From: JABEVB01 sp049965775
GTDB taxonomy: Bacteria; Planctomycetota; Phycisphaerae; WQYP01
NCBI GenBank assembly: GCA_049965775.1
Contig: JBMFVX010000063.1
Location: 1-16,185, forward strand
DNA length: 16,185 nucleotides
Direction of reading: 5' to 3'
The notes below the pieces were generated by a model. That model worked only from the letters and a program-made list of their open reading frames with translations, ran no database searches and was not told the DNA's origin. Positions within the stretch are counted from its first letter, which is position 1. The number at the start of each line of letters is the position of its first letter. Shown in pieces: positions 6,436 to 14,337 of this stretch. The translations under genes were made by a program, and so were the position numbers.

Positions 6436-6467
6436 TAATAGATTGTATTAACCCATTTGACATGTCA
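6436..6467. promoter_or_regulatory. Candidate LysR operator region between LysR and dabB
   Basis: Two dyads lie in the divergent gap: TAATA-GATTG-TATTA (6436-6450) and the perfect 10-bp palindrome TGACATGTCA (6458-6467). A TTGACA hexamer at 6457-6462 overlaps the second, but I see no matching -10 box for dabB, which would suit a promoter needing activation by the regulator. Confidence 0.4.
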
Positions 6468-6495
6468 TTATGCTCCCATGTTTTGGAGTTGGACT

Positions 6496-8028
6496 ATGAC
6501 CATGACCACAACCGAGTTGATGAATGTGAGTGTGCTTTCACCCGTTTGCCTGGCTCCCATGGCGCTGGCCCCGACCCGCTGGATGGACCGCGTATACGCC
6601 GGCCCAAACGCCAAAGGCCTGGTGCCGCAGGCGCTGGCGGGTTTGGGGTTGCTCGGAGCATTGGCCTCACCGCTCTGGCTGCTGAAAGCACAGCCGGGCG
6701 GAACGCCGGGCCTTGTCATGCCTGGCGGGTTAACGGCCATCATGCTGCCTTTTGTGGCCCTGCTTACCCTGGTGGTGCTGCGCTACAGCATCGTGTACCT
6801 GCACGGGCAGGCCCGACGCGGCCGGTTTATCAAGTGGCTCTGCGCCACCTCGGCAGCCGTGCAGGTGCTCGTGATCACCGCCAACCTGCTGGTATTTGTG
6901 CTCGCCTGGATGACCATGAGTTTGGCCCTGCATCAGTTGCTGACCTACTTTGGCGACCGACCAGGCGCCCAGATTGCCGCACGTAAAAAGTTCATCTTCA
7001 GCCGCATTGGAGATCTATGCCTGATTACCACGCTGGCCCTTGTATGGCATAGCTGCCGCACCTGGCAGATGCCGGTGATATTTCACCTCGCCGCCGGCAG
7101 GCCCGGTGCCCATGCCAGCCTCGCGGCGGCGGGACTTTTAATCGTCATCGCCGCCCTGCTGAAGTCGGCGCAGTTTCCATTTCATACTTGGCTGCCCGAC
7201 ACCATGGAGGCGCCCACGCCGGTTTCCGCCTTTATGCACGCCGGCATCATCAACGCTGGCGGCTTTCTGGTGCTGCGCATGAGCCAGCTTGTCGTGCTCT
7301 GGCCGGTCAACCAGTGGGTATTGCTTGTCATCGGTGGACTTACCGCCGTCGGCGCATCGCTGGTCATGCTTACCCAAACCAGTGTTAAACGATCGCTGGG
7401 CTTTTCAACCGTGGCGCAAATGGGCTTTATGATGTTTGAATGCGGCCTCGGTGCCTGGAGCCTCGCTTTGCTCCATATCATTGCCCATGGCATTTACAAA
7501 GCATACGCCTTTTTAAGTGCCGGCAAGGCTCCGGCTGCAACCACAACGCCGCAAACGCAAACTATTTCGCTGCGGCACCATGGCTTTGCACTGGCCGTGT
7601 GCGGCGCACTGGTCATTTTGTGGCTGTGGCTCAACCGACAATGGCCCGACGCCAACCCCGCGCTTGCCGGCGTCATCGCCATGGGCATTGTGGTATTGGG
7701 CTGGCAGCTTGCAATACGCGCCCGAAATGCTCTGGCAGTCGCATCAGCACTCCTGCTGCCGGCGCTTCTGCTGCTCCTGCACTGTCTGCTTAGCCGGTTA
7801 CTGCTGACGACGGTGGGCAGTGCAGCCGACCTTAATGCGGCCGTTTCGCTGGCACAACTGCTGGCCGTGCTGGCACTGCTCGCTCTGCCCGGAGCGGTGG
7901 AGCTTGCAGCACGGCTGCGGCCGCACTCGCCGCTGGTGCAGCGACTGTATGTACATGTTTACAACGGGTTTTATCTCAATCCACTGGCCAACCGCCTTGT
8001 GATGGCGCTTTGGCCCGTGCAGGCCTGA
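6496..8028 (+). CDS. dabB: DabB, NuoL-like membrane subunit of the DAB inorganic-carbon pump
   Basis: This 510-residue polytopic membrane protein belongs to the proton-conducting antiporter/NADH dehydrogenase subunit 5 (NuoL, MrpA) family. It has about 12-14 hydrophobic helices and the family core AALLKSAQFPFHTWLPD followed by TMEAPTPVSAFMHAG, where the Lys and Glu line the proton path. Paired with DabA it forms the DAB complex, which is thought to use the proton or cation gradient to drive directional conversion of CO2 to bicarbonate in the cytoplasm. I choose the ATG at 6496 because GGAG (6485-6488) lies 7 nt upstream; a TTG at 6457 and an ATG at 6478 are also in frame. It stands 17 bp before dabA. 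Lack of other complex I or Mrp genes nearby argues against a respiratory or Na+/H+ antiporter role. Confidence 0.93.
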   Translation: MTMTTTELMNVSVLSPVCLAPMALAPTRWMDRVYAGPNAKGLVPQALAGLGLLGALASPLWLLKAQPGGTPGLVMPGGLTAIMLPFVALLTLVVLRYSIVYLHGQARRGRFIKWLCATSAAVQVLVITANLLVFVLAWMTMSLALHQLLTYFGDRPGAQIAARKKFIFSRIGDLCLITTLALVWHSCRTWQMPVIFHLAAGRPGAHASLAAAGLLIVIAALLKSAQFPFHTWLPDTMEAPTPVSAFMHAGIINAGGFLVLRMSQLVVLWPVNQWVLLVIGGLTAVGASLVMLTQTSVKRSLGFSTVAQMGFMMFECGLGAWSLALLHIIAHGIYKAYAFLSAGKAPAATTTPQTQTISLRHHGFALAVCGALVILWLWLNRQWPDANPALAGVIAMGIVVLGWQLAIRARNALAVASALLLPALLLLLHCLLSRLLLTTVGSAADLNAAVSLAQLLAVLALLALPGAVELAARLRPHSPLVQRLYVHVYNGFYLNPLANRLVMALWPVQA

Positions 8029-8045
8029 TAGAAAGGACCACCACC

Positions 8046-10439
8046 ATGACCGCAACACTTTTGGAAGAACCGCCCATGCACAGCCCCGCTGCAACCGGCC
8101 AAGAACGGCCCGGCGGCCCTTCGGCCCGCGCCGTCGCCATCGAGGTCGCCGGTTGGGTGCCGCCGCTATGGCCGCTCCAAAACGTCATCGCGGTCAACCC
8201 GTTCATAGGCCTTACACACCTGCCCTTTGCCAGCGCCATCCATACAATGGGCTTGGCGCTGGGGCGGGCGGCGGTGTGGCCGGCCAACCCTCCAAAAACC
8301 AATGGGCTTTCAGAAAGTCTTCACCACACCAACCAGGCGCAGCAGCCGCTGACTTTCGCAGGCTTTTGCGACCGCAAACTCGCAACCGCCTGGGAAACAT
8401 TTATCGTAGATGAAATATCATCATTTTGTGCCGCTCGCTTCGACACCGGCCTGGCCCGTTGGCGGGTGGATTTTTCCAGCCAACCGCTCTACACCGCTTG
8501 GAAACAATTTGCCTCGCTTGATTGCACCGGAAAAATCAGCGGCTTTGGCGACATGCGGGCCTTGGCGCTGTCGCTGCCGCAGAATGCACTGGACTTTATC
8601 AATGACGCCCTGGCGCAATTGCAGCCAACGCACGAGGCGCAGCCGCTATTGTTTTATGCCTCGCTGATGAGCGTCGCCGGCTGGGCCGGCTGGCTGCGAC
8701 AGTTGGCCTGGCCGGAAGCGCCCGATGCCTGTCAACACAACTCATTAATTGACCTGCTGGCTATTCGGCTTGCATTCGACATCACCCTGCTTCAAAAGCC
8801 TGCTGCCGCCGCTTTGCTGCCGACATGGCGGCAATGCCTGGCGCTTAGCGCCAAAAACGGCGACGCAGCAACAAAGCCCACCGCCAACGACCTGATGGCC
8901 ACACTCCATACACATGAGACCGCATTTCAGGATCGTCTGTTCAGTGAAATCAAAGCCCATGCAGCCAGTGCAGCCGACGCTTCGGCCCACAGCACCCGCG
9001 CGCCTGTACAGGCGGTGTTTTGCATTGATGTGCGTAGCGAACCATACCGGCGGGCACTCGAAGCGGTATTGCCGGGCGTGCACACGCTGGGCTTTGCGGG
9101 CTTTTTTGGCTTTGCCGTTAACGAGGCCGCCGATACTCTGCGTAAACAATACCCAGTGCTGCTGGCGTCTGATTTGTGCGTAGCCTCCAAGCCAAAGCAA
9201 TCGCAAGCGGCACTGGCCACAGGCAACGGCCTGGCGGCAGCGTGGAAAGCTTTTAAGGGTTCCACGCTTTCAAGCTATGCTTTTATAGAAGCGGCCGGCG
9301 CGGCATTTCTACCGACTTTAATCGCTCATTGCTGGCCCACAAGCAAAGCCAAAAGCCGGAGCCAAAACACCCCGGAGCTTACTGTCGAAAATACCGACAC
9401 TGGCGCGGGCCTTACCCTGCAGCAGCAAACCCGCCTCGCAAAGGGCGCACTTACCAACATGGGGCTGCTTAAAAATCAGGCCAGGCTTGTGCTGCTCTGC
9501 GGCCACGGCAGCACGAGCACATGCAACCCGCACGCCACCGCACTTGACTGCGGAGCCTGCGGCGGAAACACTGGCGAGTTTAACGCCCGGCTGGCGGCAA
9601 TGGTGCTCAACTCCCCGCGGGTGCGGGCAGAGTTGCTCGCAGCGGGAATAACTCTGCCGGAAGATACCTGGTTTGTCGCCGGACTGCACAACACCACCAC
9701 CGATACCGTTGAACTCTTCGACCTTCAAAACGTGCCGGAAAGCCATACCCACGACATACAATCACTTCTCCAGTCGTTGCAGCAGGCATCCGGCTTGGCC
9801 CGAATCTATCGGGCAGAGAGCATCGGGCTTGAGGCGCAGGCTCCAAACCTGGCCGCCAATATAACCCGACGCGCCAAAGACTGGTCGCAGGTTCGCCCGG
9901 AGTGGGGTTTGGTGCGCAACGCCGGCTTTGTCGCAGCCCGACGCGATATGACCCGGGGCATAAACCTGGCGGCCGAGTGCTTTTTACACGAATACGACTA
10001 CACGCTCGATGCAACCGGGAGTGTGCTGGAGTTGATTATGACCGCCCCATTGGTGGTGGCCTCATGGATTAACCTCCAATATTTGGGCTCTACACTGTGG
10101 CCAGACCAACTCTCCGCAGGCACAAAAACGCTGCACAATATTGTCGCCAATATTGGCGTTCTCGAAGGCAACGGCGGCGACCTCCGCCCCGGCCTGCCGC
10201 TCGAGTCGCTGCACAATGGCCGCGAGTGGGTACACATTCCCCGACGTTTAAGCGCGATCATTGCCGCCCCGCGCAGCATGATTGACTCGGTTATTCAAAA
10301 GCACCAGTTCGTAAAAGACCTGGTTGACAACCGCTGGCTTACGCTGTTTGCAACCGAAGACCAGGGCATCAGCTTTTACCGTTACACTGGCGAATGCACC
10401 TGGCAACCACAACAAACACCCGATGCAAGCGCGCCATAA
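8046..10439 (+). CDS. dabA: DabA, carbonic-anhydrase-like subunit of the DAB inorganic-carbon pump (UPF0753/DUF2309)
   Basis: This 797-residue soluble or peripheral protein is the DUF2309/UPF0753 partner of DabB. The four metal-site residues described for Halothiobacillus DabA are all present with the expected spacing: Cys326 and Asp328 in VFCIDVRSE, His487 in LLCGHG and Cys502 in LDCGACGG. The site resembles a beta-carbonic anhydrase and should hydrate CO2, made vectorial by coupling to DabB. The start ATG at 8046 has AAAGGA (8032-8037) 8 nt upstream; an in-frame TTG at 8010 would overlap dabB and is less likely. The N-terminal motif WVPPLWPLQNVIAVNPFIGL is also typical of the family. The operon probably supplies bicarbonate for carboxylating enzymes; no carboxysome or RuBisCO gene is present in the window. 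Confidence 0.96.
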   Translation: MTATLLEEPPMHSPAATGQERPGGPSARAVAIEVAGWVPPLWPLQNVIAVNPFIGLTHLPFASAIHTMGLALGRAAVWPANPPKTNGLSESLHHTNQAQQPLTFAGFCDRKLATAWETFIVDEISSFCAARFDTGLARWRVDFSSQPLYTAWKQFASLDCTGKISGFGDMRALALSLPQNALDFINDALAQLQPTHEAQPLLFYASLMSVAGWAGWLRQLAWPEAPDACQHNSLIDLLAIRLAFDITLLQKPAAAALLPTWRQCLALSAKNGDAATKPTANDLMATLHTHETAFQDRLFSEIKAHAASAADASAHSTRAPVQAVFCIDVRSEPYRRALEAVLPGVHTLGFAGFFGFAVNEAADTLRKQYPVLLASDLCVASKPKQSQAALATGNGLAAAWKAFKGSTLSSYAFIEAAGAAFLPTLIAHCWPTSKAKSRSQNTPELTVENTDTGAGLTLQQQTRLAKGALTNMGLLKNQARLVLLCGHGSTSTCNPHATALDCGACGGNTGEFNARLAAMVLNSPRVRAELLAAGITLPEDTWFVAGLHNTTTDTVELFDLQNVPESHTHDIQSLLQSLQQASGLARIYRAESIGLEAQAPNLAANITRRAKDWSQVRPEWGLVRNAGFVAARRDMTRGINLAAECFLHEYDYTLDATGSVLELIMTAPLVVASWINLQYLGSTLWPDQLSAGTKTLHNIVANIGVLEGNGGDLRPGLPLESLHNGREWVHIPRRLSAIIAAPRSMIDSVIQKHQFVKDLVDNRWLTLFATEDQGISFYRYTGECTWQPQQTPDASAP

Positions 10440-10505
10440 ACCAACGCTCGCCGACTGCCAGCACCACAACCGCCGCCCCTCGCCCGACGGCGCCATGCTG
10501 CGTTA

Positions 10506-11924
10506 TTAATGAGCAGCGTTGTTTACCGCACCGCTTGAGGCAGTTGGAGTGCCCGTTTGGCCCGAAGCCTGCGCGGGTAACAGCCGTAACAACACTTTGT
10601 CGGCCGGCCGCAGGGTAATGCTGGGATAAACTCGCAGCGGCTCATCTGATACCGGCGCCAAAAGCCCGCGCTGCATGATGGTAGCCAGCGCCAAAGCGGC
10701 TTCCTGCAATGCAAACGAATCGCCTATGCACTGCCGCCGTCCACCGCCGAACGGAAAGTACGCAAACCGCGGTCGTTGAACATCCAGCGCCGCCCAGCGG
10801 CCCGGATCGAATTGCCCGGCATGCGGCCACCACCGGTTGTCCCGATGCAGCAGCCACTGCGGCAAAAACACAATCGAGCCGACCGGCACAACAAAATCGC
10901 CGCAATCAAACGGAGCAATGGCGGTGCGGGCCATCATCCATGCCGGCGGATACAGCCGCAGCGTTTCAGAAATAACGTGCTGCAACAGCGGCATCTCACA
11001 AATAGCTTCGGGCGTAGCCATGGCGTCGCCAAGCACCTGCACAACCTGCCGCCGCAACTCCTCCGCCATCGGTTGATGCCGCCCCAGCAAATACAACGCA
11101 AACGTCAGCAGGCTGCTGGTGGTTTCGTGCCCGGCGGCCAGCAGCGTATAACATTCGTCGCGCAATTGCCGGTCGGTCATTTGCGTTTGCTGCGACTCTT
11201 TGTTAGCCGTCAGCAGCGTGGTCAACAGGTCGTCTCCGGCCTGGCCGGCGGCAAGGCGCCGGCGCTTTTCAGCGATGAGATTTTCAACAAGTCTTAAAAT
11301 GCGGTCGCGTTGTCGGGCGTAATACAATGTACTGGGCAGCGGCAGGCGCATCATCACTCGCCCCACAGGGTTCAACAGCCGATTAAACGCCTTGAGCAGC
11401 GCATCCATCGCCGGGCCAATTACATCAAGGCTCTGATCAAGCTCCAAGCCAAAAAGCGTCTGCCCAGCGGCCATCACTGTCAGGCGGGTCATCTGCTGGT
11501 GCACATCCACCACCGAGCCGGGCTGCCAACCATCGGTAACGCCTTTGCTTACAGCCACCATGGCCGCGGCATAACGTCTGACCCATTGGGCATGAAACCA
11601 TGGCTGCATCAGCGCCCGCTGCCGACGATGCAAGGGGTCTTCGCTGCTGAGCAGCCCATTGCCCAGCGTATCGGATGCGAGCTTAAGTGCTGGCCCTTTA
11701 TGAAATTTGTCGGCCTCGGCCACAAGTACGCGGCGAATAAGCTCTGGCTCGGCAAGCACATAAAACCGCCGAGCGGACATGCTAAACGCAAACACCGGCC
11801 CGAAGCGGGCGGCATTTTCTTCTAAAAACTCAATGGGCCGACTGCGATATTGCCAAATGACCCGGCCAGGCACGCAGCTGCGCGGCCCCGCCGGCAAACG
11901 ACCCCGTAACGCTTCACTGCTCAT
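10506..11924 (-). CDS. Cytochrome P450
   Basis: This 472-residue soluble P450 monooxygenase has the expected landmarks: the I-helix oxygen-activation motif AAGHETTSS (263-271, with Glu267-Thr268), the K-helix ExxR (Glu320-Arg323 in ETLRLYPP), and the heme loop FPFGGGRRQC with the ligand Cys399. The N-terminus has no membrane anchor. The sequence style recalls the CYP4/CYP102-type fatty-acid or hydrocarbon hydroxylases, but the substrate cannot be told from sequence, and no ferredoxin or reductase gene is adjacent. It converges with dabA (66-bp gap) and so is not part of that operon. The ATG at 11924 lacks a good Shine-Dalgarno (AGG only 2 nt away) and is embedded in an inverted repeat. Confidence 0.94.
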   Translation of the reverse strand: MSSEALRGRLPAGPRSCVPGRVIWQYRSRPIEFLEENAARFGPVFAFSMSARRFYVLAEPELIRRVLVAEADKFHKGPALKLASDTLGNGLLSSEDPLHRRQRALMQPWFHAQWVRRYAAAMVAVSKGVTDGWQPGSVVDVHQQMTRLTVMAAGQTLFGLELDQSLDVIGPAMDALLKAFNRLLNPVGRVMMRLPLPSTLYYARQRDRILRLVENLIAEKRRRLAAGQAGDDLLTTLLTANKESQQTQMTDRQLRDECYTLLAAGHETTSSLLTFALYLLGRHQPMAEELRRQVVQVLGDAMATPEAICEMPLLQHVISETLRLYPPAWMMARTAIAPFDCGDFVVPVGSIVFLPQWLLHRDNRWWPHAGQFDPGRWAALDVQRPRFAYFPFGGGRRQCIGDSFALQEAALALATIMQRGLLAPVSDEPLRVYPSITLRPADKVLLRLLPAQASGQTGTPTASSGAVNNAAH

Positions 11925-11935
11925 AACCTATGAGC
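11919..11935. promoter_or_regulatory. Inverted repeat over the P450 start codon
   Basis: GCTCAT (11919-11924) and ATGAGC (11930-11935), separated by 5 bp, form a perfect 6-bp dyad that contains the P450 start codon. It could be a repressor site or an mRNA hairpin hiding the start; which, if either, is unknown. Confidence 0.35.
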
Positions 11936-12036
11936 ATACCGGCTGGCAAACGCCCTGTCGCATCCTGCCTATCGAGGCTCAAAGCGCTCTATCTTATAGT
12001 TCGCCGCAGATCATAATCACCTATATTCATGCGTCA

Positions 12037-12072
12037 GGGCAAAAACGCACCTTTTTACCCACTCGTTTGCCC
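12037..12072. terminator. Imperfect inverted repeat between the Fic and P450 genes
   Basis: GGGCAAA (12037-12043) and TTTGCCC (12066-12072) form a 7-bp stem, extended inwards by CG/CG after a 2-nt bulge. It follows the Fic stop codon by about 35 bp on the minus strand and may end that operon, although no U-tract lies beyond the stem. Confidence 0.35.
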
Positions 12073-12106
12073 GAAGAGTCAAAAGAATGCGACTGATGAT
12101 TAAGTC

Positions 12107-12772
12107 CTATTGCGGCGGCAGTTCAAGAGCAGGCGGTGCGACCACCATGTGTGTGAGAATAAATAGTGCCAGAGGCGCAAAGTTTCCGCTCATGGCCTGC
12201 GCCATCACCTGAGCATATTTTGGATTCTCCGGACGCGTGCGGATGCGAACCTGCGGCGGCACATTAAACCTGATAAGACCCCACGCCCACAGCAAACGCG
12301 ATGTTCGCCCATTGCCATTCACAAATGGGTGAACCTTGATGAATTGCCCGATGGCATAACCCAGAGTAACCGCGCAGCGTTTAGCCCGATCCTGCGCCGA
12401 CATCGAAGGCCACTGAACCTCAAGAGCAGTCAGTATGCGGCGGACCTGCTCGAAGTGCAGGCGCATGGTCTCGGGCACTTCCGATGCGTCGGCACCTTGT
12501 TGTCCGGCAACCCAGACGTTCACATCGAGGCACGGCCGCGATGGATCAACCTGCCGGTAGTTTCCGGCGTAATAGCTCAGCGGAACATGGCGGGCGAACA
12601 TCGTTCGATGCCAGTGGCAACATATCTCTGAATCAACGATGCGGTCCTTGGCGGATTTCTCCACCAAACGGTATGCAGCCGCAACCGAATCGTAAAATGA
12701 TCCTTCGCGAGTGGCGGGGCCGTCGGACGACCACTCCGGACATTCGCTATTGGGAGATCGCCCGATCGTCAT
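12107..12772 (-). CDS. Fic-domain protein (probable protein AMPylase)
   Basis: Fic proteins transfer AMP or a related group from a nucleotide to a target protein. The core motif is complete: HPFVNGNGRTSR with the catalytic His148, the phosphate-binding NGNGR and the final Arg. The upstream YYAGNYRQVD strand, which forms the flap over the active site, and the helical region VPETMRLHFEQVRRIL are also family-like. The product is about 221 residues. I use the ATG at 12772; an in-frame TTG at 12781, preceded by AGGA, is an alternative. The gene overlaps the 129-residue gene before it by 26 bp, so the two are translated together. No clear (S/T)xxxE(G/N) inhibitory motif is seen in this protein or its neighbour, so self-inhibition must use another route or be absent. 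A toxin, defence or housekeeping role remains open. Confidence 0.9.
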   Translation of the reverse strand: MTIGRSPNSECPEWSSDGPATREGSFYDSVAAAYRLVEKSAKDRIVDSEICCHWHRTMFARHVPLSYYAGNYRQVDPSRPCLDVNVWVAGQQGADASEVPETMRLHFEQVRRILTALEVQWPSMSAQDRAKRCAVTLGYAIGQFIKVHPFVNGNGRTSRLLWAWGLIRFNVPPQVRIRTRPENPKYAQVMAQAMSGNFAPLALFILTHMVVAPPALELPPQ

Positions 12773-13136
12773 CTTCCGCAAGTTTCCTGATATCGTCTTC
12801 GGTCAGCATGGTGTTATGTGAGTCCGCAACACCGCCATGAAAGTGGGCGGCGGCCTGCCCAACTATTTGGTCAAAATCAACTCCCTGCTGCTCCGCCAAA
12901 AGCCGCATGCCGGCCTCAACCAGGCCAAAGTTAATGTCCAACATCGGCTCGGCCTGGGCTGGCCCATACGGTATATGGGATAACCTCGCAGGGGCAGCCA
13001 ATTCGGCAGCCATACGCCGAAACGGCTTACCGACGGTAGATAGGATCCCACGGCTTTGATCGTATTGCGCACTATAGAGGATGGCACCGGGGACATTTGG
13101 CACACTGGCATCTCTGCCGCAGGTTGCAATGTTCAT
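12747..13136 (-). CDS. Unknown 129-residue protein between TIGR04255-like and Fic genes
   Basis: I do not recognise a family. The protein has an extended N-terminal half rich in Pro, Ala and Arg and a helical C-terminal half (about residues 70-127) ending in an acidic segment with TEDDIRKLAEDDD. No signal peptide or membrane segment is visible. Its ATG overlaps the stop of the TIGR04255-like gene (ATGA on the minus strand) and its 3' end runs into the Fic gene, so it belongs to one translationally coupled operon. A size near 130 residues, an acidic tail and tight linkage to a Fic protein would suit an antitoxin or adaptor, but it lacks the known Fic-inhibitor motif. The role is a guess from position. 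Confidence 0.75.
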   Translation of the reverse strand: MNIATCGRDASVPNVPGAILYSAQYDQSRGILSTVGKPFRRMAAELAAPARLSHIPYGPAQAEPMLDINFGLVEAGMRLLAEQQGVDFDQIVGQAAAHFHGGVADSHNTMLTEDDIRKLAEDDDRAISQ

Positions 13137-13864
13137 GTTATTAACTCCCTGAATTCGTCCGTGATACTGCGTTCAAAAAAACTGTTTTCTATATTATGAA
13201 GAATCTCCAGGCGGTCTTCAAACGCCAAGGGAACTTTTTGCGTTTGAAACACATCTATGTCCAGTATCACAGATGCAACATTCGGTTTTCGAGGCGGTGC
13301 CAAGGCCTCGTTAAATATGATCATTCCCGGCAGATCCGGCTGCGGAATTTGCAATTGCATGGCGAAGCCACTCAGTCCAGCCGGCAACCCGCCTCCAATT
13401 TCGGGGGTCGTGCGCAGATATTCCTTGAAATCGCCAAATGGGAGCGGCAAGTCAATGATGTTGATATACCGCACGGCAAGCCGTGTGACGCCGTCCGGCT
13501 CCACTACGCCTCTGTACCAACCCCATATACGCATAAACTCATCGCGAAGATTCTCCCACTTTTCATAAGGCTCCATCCGGCTCACGGTGAGGCCGTCGGT
13601 TCGCGCTTGCAGTGCATAACGATAGCTGCCGCGCCCCTGCATAGAATAGCCCACCTGCCGGGCGTCAAAGCGCGCTGGCTGGCCCGCCTGCATATCCAGA
13701 AAGGCATTGCCAACAAACAGCGGTGTAAGTTGTTGGAAATCGCCGGCGATTTGGGGGGGGAGCAGGGCAAGCTTGGCCAAATCTAAGGGTCTGGCCGCGG
13801 CTACCTGAACGTCAATCAGGGCTTGCGATATTGGGGCCCGACTGTAATGCCTTCGTTCATTCAT
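13133..13864 (-). CDS. TIGR04255-family-like protein
   Basis: The product of about 243 residues resembles the sporadically distributed TIGR04255 family, whose biochemical role is unknown. Recognisable parts are the N-terminal RAPISQALIDVQV, the middle segment YEKWENLRDEFMRIWGWY, the strand VTRLAVRYINIIDLP, and the C-terminal NIENSFFERSITDEFRELI, which is close to the usual end of the family. I chose the ATG at 13864 (MNERRHYSRAP) because it gives the normal family length; an open frame continues 72 bp upstream. No Shine-Dalgarno is visible, and the start overlaps the end of a small upstream ORF by 8 bp, so translation may be coupled to it. It is followed without a gap by the 129-residue unknown and the Fic gene. 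Confidence 0.8.
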   Translation of the reverse strand: MNERRHYSRAPISQALIDVQVAAARPLDLAKLALLPPQIAGDFQQLTPLFVGNAFLDMQAGQPARFDARQVGYSMQGRGSYRYALQARTDGLTVSRMEPYEKWENLRDEFMRIWGWYRGVVEPDGVTRLAVRYINIIDLPLPFGDFKEYLRTTPEIGGGLPAGLSGFAMQLQIPQPDLPGMIIFNEALAPPRKPNVASVILDIDVFQTQKVPLAFEDRLEILHNIENSFFERSITDEFRELIT

Positions 13865-14090
13865 GCCAATTGATGGTAATAGCGTACAGGCCGATTGACA
13901 ACTTACCCCGCAGCCCCGGCCGGCGCTCCTTGCCAACCCAGGTCATCTCAATTGTTTGCGTGCCGTCAGCCATGCATGGGTAGTATGATCTGCCTTCATG
14001 GTGGCCGCCCGCCTCCATGGCCGCTTTGCAAACCGGACATCGCAGCGCCCCGTCTCGCAGGCAAGGATGCCTGCACCACAAGCCGTTCAA
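13857..14090 (-). CDS. Possible small zinc-ribbon protein upstream of the TIGR04255-like gene
   Basis: This 77-residue frame contains RCPVCKAAME and later YYPCMADG, which could provide part of a zinc site, followed by a plausible beta-rich tail (TIEMTWVG, LSIGLYAITINW). Its stop overlaps the next gene's start by 8 bp, as in an operon. Against it, the only upstream start is a TTG (14090) without a ribosome site, and the first third is translated from a perfect hairpin (14057-14074) that looks like an intergenic repeat. If real, the true start may be a non-ATG codon nearer the CPVC motif. Confidence 0.35.
   Translation of the reverse strand: MNGLWCRHPCLRDGALRCPVCKAAMEAGGHHEGRSYYPCMADGTQTIEMTWVGKERRPGLRGKLSIGLYAITINWHE
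14057..14074. repeat. REP-like hairpin
   Basis: A perfect 7-bp stem GCAGGCA/TGCCTGC encloses the loop AGGA. Such GCAGGC...GCCTGC units followed by ACCAC remind me of dispersed intergenic repeats in planctomycete genomes; only one copy is seen here, so dispersal is not shown. Confidence 0.45.
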
Positions 14091-14107
14091 CTTGCGTCTG
14101 ATTACTC

Positions 14108-14337
14108 ACTCAAGCATCTCGCTCGGCTGCGCCGTGCGGCGATGCCCAAAGCCCTCATACACTCGCAATGCACGATCAAGCCGCTGCTGTGCCACAAACC
14201 GCCAATTTCTTCGCAGCGTGCAAAGATTTTTTGTGTAGCGCTTTCCAGCACAAATCCTCAAAAATCCGTTCCCTTCCATTATCTCCGCGTCTCCGCGCCT
14301 CCGCGTGACATTTTGGTTGCGGCGGAGCCGTGCTGTT
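14108..14337. other. Intergenic stretch with a possible decayed coding fragment
   Basis: Between the small zinc-ribbon frame and glpK there is no convincing gene. A minus-strand frame of 83 codons (14357-14106) is open, but it begins inside glpK and reads the CTCCGCG tandem repeat, which makes a real protein unlikely. It ends at a TGA that directly precedes the zinc-ribbon frame in the same phase. Confidence 0.5.
14283..14306. repeat. Tandem CTCCGCG(T/C) repeat
   Basis: Three consecutive 8-bp units, CTCCGCGT, CTCCGCGC and CTCCGCGT, lie just after the glpK stop. Similar CTCCGCG strings are common in intergenic sequence of many environmental bacteria. No function is apparent. Confidence 0.6.

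Noticed and set aside
6457..6485. TTGACA as a full dabB promoter
   Set aside because: No -10-like hexamer occurs at 16-18 bp, so I list it only as part of a possible operator region.
6457..6495. Upstream TTG or ATG starts for dabB
   Set aside because: They would place the start within the palindromic regulatory region; the ATG at 6496 has GGAG at 7 nt.
6496..8028. dabB as a respiratory complex I or Mrp antiporter subunit
   Set aside because: No other nuo or mrp genes are adjacent, and the following gene is a DabA with an intact metal site.
8010..8045. Upstream TTG start for dabA
   Set aside because: It would overlap dabB and adds residues with no family support; the ATG at 8046 has AAAGGA at the right distance.
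6496..11924. A functional link between dabBA and the cytochrome P450
   Set aside because: The genes converge and cannot share a transcript, and no known pathway joins them.
14283..14306. CRISPR-like repeat
   Set aside because: The units are 8 bp and directly adjacent with no spacers, so this is a short tandem repeat.
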